Of a stretch of DNA of 64,000 nt, positions 59,487 to 64,000 are shown piece by piece. Position numbers and translations under genes: made by a program. The stretch is from positions 33,478-97,477 of the forward strand of contig JANBPK010000009.1 of assembly GCA_027579435.1 (NCBI GenBank), read 5' to 3'. Source of the DNA: Candolleomyces eurysporus (taxonomy: Eukaryota; Basidiomycota; Agaricomycetes; Agaricales; Psathyrellaceae). Positions within the stretch are counted from its first letter, which is position 1. Each line of letters opens with the position of its first letter. Under the pieces are notes generated by a model that saw only the letters and a program-made list of their open reading frames with translations, had not been told where the DNA came from and searched no databases.

Positions 59487-61883
59487 ATGTCCACACCCAC
59501 TCCTTCACAGCAAAAGGATGGAAGACGCGACTCCGTTATGCAACCGAACGGGCCCAGTACTCGACAAAACCCAGCAGACCCCCAACCGCATACCCTTGCT
59601 GACTTTCGGCGCGCAGAAGGGAGGGACGAACGAAAACGCAGACTGCAAGAGCTATGGGCAAGCCTATCCCAGCAGCAGCAGCCACACTCAACACACCAAG
59701 CAGAGCACGACGGCGAGCACCACCATGACCAAGTGCTAACGCCCGAAAAAGCCAAATCCCTCAAGAGCATGTACGACAGCGAACTGGTTGGTCGGTGCAA
59801 GGAGGACCCATCGAGTTCGCGACCGTCCCGTATCACCTGGGACGAATTCAAAAAGTACGCCGAAGCAAAGGAAGTTGGTACGTGTAATTCGTCGAGGGAA
59901 TCTCGCTGGGTTCGACCGCCTAACCGGACTGCCACCTAGAGCTCTGGCATATCTTCCACGATGAACTCGACCTGGACGGCAATGGACACCTGGATATGGC
60001 AGAATTGCATGCGGCACTTACAAAATCTGGTACGTGTCATCTCATCTCGTTTGTACTGCGTGGACAACGTGTTTACACCGACTGCAGGGATAGAAATCGA
60101 TCCCGCGACCCTTGCAGACTTCAAAGCCGCACTCTCCTCTGACCCCGACTCTCCACATGTCACTTTTGGAAATTTCAGAGATTTCCTTATTCTTCTCCCT
60201 CGGAAAGCGTCACCAAAAGAAATATTTCGGTACTACAAAGTTCGGAGATATCTGGGCGACGATGGCCGGGGTGCTGCTCGTGTCAACATGGAGGGTGAGT
60301 TGCTATAATCACTAGTCCTGGCCTTGCCTCGATTTTGTCTTTTCACAGGCGACGTCAGCCTCAGTGCCGAAGATAAACCACCGCTTCCTTCCGCAGAGGG
60401 TTTCCACCTTCCTCAAAATAATCGCACATACGATTGGGACGAAGAGGATGAAGATTTTTACGAGGACGACGAACTTGTGGATTCACACGTCCTGGAAGGT
60501 CATACCGCGCTCAAGTTCCTATTTGCGGGTGGAGTCGCTGGAGCAGGTTTGTCTTCCTCATCCGGGTGAAGTTTGTGATGTGCTCATGCGCGCACTCTCA
60601 GTCTCCCGTACATGCACGGCACCTTTCGATCGGTTAAAGGTGTTCTTGATAACGCGACCTCCGGAGCTTGGTGGGGCGCTGCCTGCTGCAAGGCAGACAG
60701 GATACAAAGTGCTTGCCTCTGCCGTATCTCGGATATACGCAGAAGGTGGGGTCCTTGCATTCTGGACTGGCAATGGGCTCTCCGTGGCCAAGATATTCCC
60801 CGAGTCTGCGATTAAATTCTTTGCGTATGAATCTTCGGTTCGTTCATTCCTGGCTGTACTTGGGGAATAGCGGCTGATGCGGGCTTTCAGAAAAGGGCGT
60901 TTGCGAAGTATTGGGATCAAGTGGAAGATCCACGGGATATCAGTGGTGTTAGTCGCTTCTTGTCGGGAGGCATTGGTGGTATCAGTAGTCAACTGTGTAC
61001 GTCCCTCCATCTCGACAAAGACTCAACGGAGTTTGACTCATTGATTCTGTAACAGCCATCTATCCAATGGAGACGCTCAAGGTTAGCATGCCGAAGTCTG
61101 TTCCGTTCATCCTTCTGAAATTACTGTTTGTGATTAATAGACCCAAATGATGAGCAACGCCGGTCAACAGCGTCGCTCAATAGTTGACGCTTTCCGAACA
61201 GTGTACTCGCTATATGGCTTCCGTGGCTTCTATCGTGGATTAACGGTACGTGCCTGGTTGTAATGCTAATAAATCACAAAACTAAATCATAGGCTGGAAT
61301 AGATCGGGCTTATGGGTGTCTTTCCGTATGTACCATCTGGCTTCTGGTGTGACGTCGTGTTCTCATTGACTTGTCTCTTCGACTCGACAGTTATTCAGCA
61401 ATTGACATGAGCACATTCGAAGCTCTCAAAATCGCGTATTGCAAATCTACGGGGAAGACAGAGCCAGGGGTTCTTGCTCTACTCGCATTCGGTAGTATTT
61501 CCGGGAGCGTCGGCGCGGCTAGTGTGTACCCCCTGAACCTTGTACGGACAAGGTACCAGGCATCGGGGTCACCAGGTCACCCGCAGCGCTATACTGGCAT
61601 CGTTGACGTTGCTGTCAAGACATGGGAGGCAGGTGGATGGAGAGGGTTTTATCGGGGATTGTTCCCGACATTAGCCAAGGTCAGTTGAAGTTCCATTTGT
61701 ATGTTATGACTGGATATATCGAGTTCTGACCATGTCTCTGCGTTGCCCTCGGGTTTAGGTCGTCCCCGCGGTGTCGATATCGTATGTCGTATACGAGCAT
61801 ACTAAACGACGGTTCGTTTGTTCTTCCTATGTTTTGCGGCCATCCATGTCTAACGGCATCTTTCGAACAGCCTCGGCGTATAA
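59487..61883 (+). CDS. EF-hand mitochondrial carrier (calcium-dependent ATP-Mg/Pi type, SCaMC/SAL1-like)
   Basis: Inner-membrane solute carrier with a soluble N-terminal regulatory region. That region has one clear 12-residue EF-hand loop, DLDGNGHLDMAE, in FHDELDLDGNGHLDMAELHA. Other EF-hand positions look degenerate. A strongly acidic segment (WDEEDEDFYEDDELVD) precedes the first membrane repeat. Three carrier repeats show PFDRLKV, PMETLKT and PLNLVRT (PX[DE]XX[KR] signature, the third with N), with LKFLFAGGVAGAVSRTCTAP and FLSGGIGGISSQLSIYPMET around them. It ends YEHTKRRLGV, stop 61881-61883. About nine introns. The SCaMC/SAL1 assignment rests on the EF-hand plus carrier architecture; Leu5/aralar types are less likely. 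The start at 59487 is adjacent to a TATA-like word, so a start at codon 18 is possible. Confidence 0.9.
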
Positions 61884-62679
61884 CGTCGCAGTCGTCACAT
61901 CTACCTTAATCAATCGATACAGCACATCACATATATAGACTTTCCTAACATATCCTCTTTCACCGCAAAGTGTACATTCGTGGCATATCGTAATCACCAA
62001 CGTACTACTACTACACAAACGGGGTATTTTTCTTGTCTCCAAATCTAGCTTGGAATGGACAGTCAACCACATAGAATAGAAAGATTTGAAATGTTTTCCC
62101 TTTAAATTTGTGTGCTCTACTGACTTTATACAAGAAGGAAATTACAAGATGAGCAGGGGGGGTAACTACAAACGACAAAGAAAAAAGCTCATCCAGAGAA
62201 TTGAGTAGTAGGTGTTGTGAGAGCGGATATCATCAACTCTATAAATATATGAGAAAAAGGCACCCATTAACAAACCATTACCCAGAGATAAGACAGTCGC
62301 GCGAAAAGAAGGGCAGATGTAACGAGAGAAAGTTGGTTGCAGGAATGTTAAAATGAGTGGTTAAACAACAACGGTGGGTATGACCGGGGAATAAACACAA
62401 TAAAGAAGCGTGTGTATTGAAAGCCAGAGAGAGGTTGTGTGTGTGTGGGAAATTAAAGCATGTTAGAGTGCAGATTGTTGATTCCGTAGCCAAAAAAGAG
62501 GTCGTGAAAACGTCACAGAATGAGATGCGGAGAGTTGTAGATGGAAAACAAATGATATGCGGCGTGCAAAAATGCTCAAAAGGGACACTAGTGCGTTTGC
62601 GGATTGTGGAAAAAGAGAAAGAAGCATCGGAGGAAATAAGATATCGCATTGAGGGTCATGAGTCGGACTGAACTGGAGA
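61884..62679. other. 796-bp convergent spacer, A-rich, no gene seen
   Basis: Lies between two convergent stop codons. It is rich in A tracts on the plus strand and holds GTGTGTGTGTG near 62435-62445. Both 3' UTRs probably end here. Open frames on either strand (for example 62278-62649 minus, 62417-62671 plus) have no recognisable motif. Confidence 0.5.
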
Positions 62680-64000
62680 TCATGAGGGAAGGTCTTCGAG
62701 CCTTCGCTTCTCTTGGACGAGAACGTCAAGTTCTGCTTGACGTTGTTCCTGTTCTCGTGTTCGAGATCGTGAAGATAGACGGATCTTTTTTCGCCACTCT
62801 TGAACCCATGACCTCCGCGGATTACGGTCAGTCGGAGATGGGGAATCAATGGGCGCAGCAGGTGCTATCATCGTCCGCAGGCGGTCACGTCCAAGAATGG
62901 GCGCAAGGGATAGGAAGGAGAGGAAGACGAGCTTGAAGATGATCTCAGGGCTTGTGAGGAGTGACGACACGGTTTGCGGCGATGGAGACGGAGTCGAGGC
63001 TACAGTCTGGAGGATATCACCAATCTAGGGTTGACGTCAGTCAGCGCCTTGGTAAGGCTGACAACGTCAAGAAAAACATACCTGACACGTGACTGCGGTC
63101 CAAGGTAAGCAACCAATGAAGGTGCCGAGCATACAGTCAGATAGGGAAACACCACAGACGCCGCAGGCGATATTGATCCCTGACCAAGGAACTACTCCAA
63201 TTAAACGCAAAATGGAGAGCCGGACCCAAGGAGACGATTTGGGGGAAGATGAACTTGAGTTTTCTTGATCCAGGTCGGAAGTAGAGTCACCTCCGAGGGC
63301 ATTCCGTGTCATATCAAGAGCGCGAGGGAATAGGTAGGTGAGGAAGGGAGCCAGGGGAGCCGCGAGAAGAGTTGCACACGCAGAACCCAGGGTGGTGAGA
63401 GCTGTGAGCATGATGGTTGCGAAAGCGGGGGAGAACAAAGCACCAGCGAGAACGTTCTGATGGTTGGGGATCAAAATTAGCTACTGGGCACGATCGATGT
63501 AGAAAATAGAAGACACACCCATAGAACGCTGCCAGGAATCGACCAGGCGTGTTTCCAGACAGCTGAGATGGCCATGACAGCGATGACATGGGCCAAGGGC
63601 CAAGGTCCGCTCTGGGAATAGCCATGGAGCTCCCTCCCGAGCTGGGCCAAGTCTGAAAGGGTACGGGGCCAAGACATGTTGATTGGGAGGGTCGAAAGAC
63701 TGTACAACACGATGGCGGTGGACACTGGAAGCGAAATAATCACCCAGAGTATCGGCGCGTGAACCTGTGGGAGAGATGGTTCAGCACGCGACCGCGAAAA
63801 GTGTCAGCGGAACATACGGATGGGAAGCCAGTTCTCCAGTCGACCTGCTGCTTCACAGGCTTCTCTGGAACGGGTATAATGAACGACTCCTGCGTCGACG
63901 CGGAAACAGGGAGGACGAAGTCGTCCGTGCTGGAGCGCGGCGAGGAGGGCGTCGACCAGGCGACGGTGGTGTGCTTGGTGGGCCGATGGAACCACTGGAG
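62680..64000 (-). CDS. VTT-domain membrane protein (Tvp38/TMEM64/DedA-like), 5' end missing
   Basis: Multi-span Golgi/vacuole-type membrane protein. The minus strand is open to the right edge with a Ser/Thr/Pro-rich cytosolic leader (VAWSTPSSPRSSTDD) and VDWRTGFPS. Then VHAPILWVIISLPVSTAIVL, GPWPLAHVIAVMAISAVWKH and the VTT core WSIPGSVLWNVLAGALFSPA, followed by ATIMLTALTTLGSACATLLA. The conserved RLIGVVPWSGINIACGVCGV, LGTFIGCLPWTAVTCQ and a last hydrophobic stretch (FKLVFLSFLSLAP) follow. It ends in a basic coiled tail (EQEQRQAELDVLVQEKRRLE), stop at 62680-62682. Introns are near 63006-63080, 63462-63518 and 63763-63816. The start codon lies beyond position 64000. Fungal Tvp38 is the nearest named relative; molecular function (lipid scrambling in related TMEM41B) is inferred only. 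Confidence 0.85.

Noticed and set aside
62278..62936. Short open frames in the convergent spacer near 62.3-62.9 kb
   Set aside because: Low-complexity translations without motifs; part overlaps the VTT gene's last exon in antisense.

Overview
This window is nuclear DNA of a filamentous basidiomycete, most likely an Agaricomycete. The evidence is that genes are dense on both strands, nearly all are split by many short GT-AG introns of about 45-60 nt, and the products are eukaryotic and fungal: a trifunctional HIS4, a PEP4-type vacuolar protease, an RNAi-type RNA-dependent RNA polymerase, TRA1, and a DUF262 protein. I cannot name the species. I see no transposon, LTR, CRISPR array, plasmid or viral segment, and no biosynthetic cluster. 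Gene content is mostly conserved housekeeping. Gene ends below are the inferred start and stop codons; introns lie inside them.

Layout. 1-10 kb: protein disulfide isomerase (cut at the left edge), gamma-tubulin complex GCP3, TCTP, UTP15 and a CTNNBL1-like splicing factor. 10-26 kb: a giant TRA1 gene, facing tail-to-tail a bromodomain BRD8/Bdc1-like gene, then PEP4. 26-37 kb: a DCAF8-like WD40 protein, a CTK1/CDK12-type kinase with an RS-rich N-terminus, and an RNA-dependent RNA polymerase. 38-46 kb: AP-1 sigma, glutamine synthetase, DCC1, a DUF262 protein head-to-head with an unrecognised protein, and a TspO/MBR protein. 46-58 kb: tRNA-Gln(CUG), HIS4, pyruvate dehydrogenase E1 beta, an SDR, an amidohydrolase, an alpha/beta hydrolase and IDH1. 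58-64 kb: an unrecognised protein with a Cys-Cys tail, an EF-hand mitochondrial carrier, and a VTT-domain (Tvp38/DedA-like) membrane protein cut at the right edge.

Functional links are limited. TRA1 and the BRD8-like bromodomain protein are both expected in the NuA4 acetyltransferase. TRA1, the BRD8-like protein and the CTK1-type kinase all act in chromatin and transcription. PDH E1 beta and IDH1 are mitochondrial carbon-oxidation enzymes. Glutamine synthetase and HIS4 carry promoter words that fit nitrogen (GATA) and general amino-acid (TGACTC) control. Head-to-head pairs with only 95-230 bp between start codons are frequent.

Data quality matters here. There are twelve single N bases, nearly all beside homopolymer runs. 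In all nine coding cases the N is a surplus base: deleting it restores a conserved reading frame or a start codon. One further frameshift without an N, a run of seven G, interrupts the amidohydrolase. These genes should be read as intact genes with sequence errors rather than as pseudogenes. I found no clearly new multi-gene system; the most open-ended objects are the DUF262/unknown divergent pair and the Cys-Cys-tailed protein.
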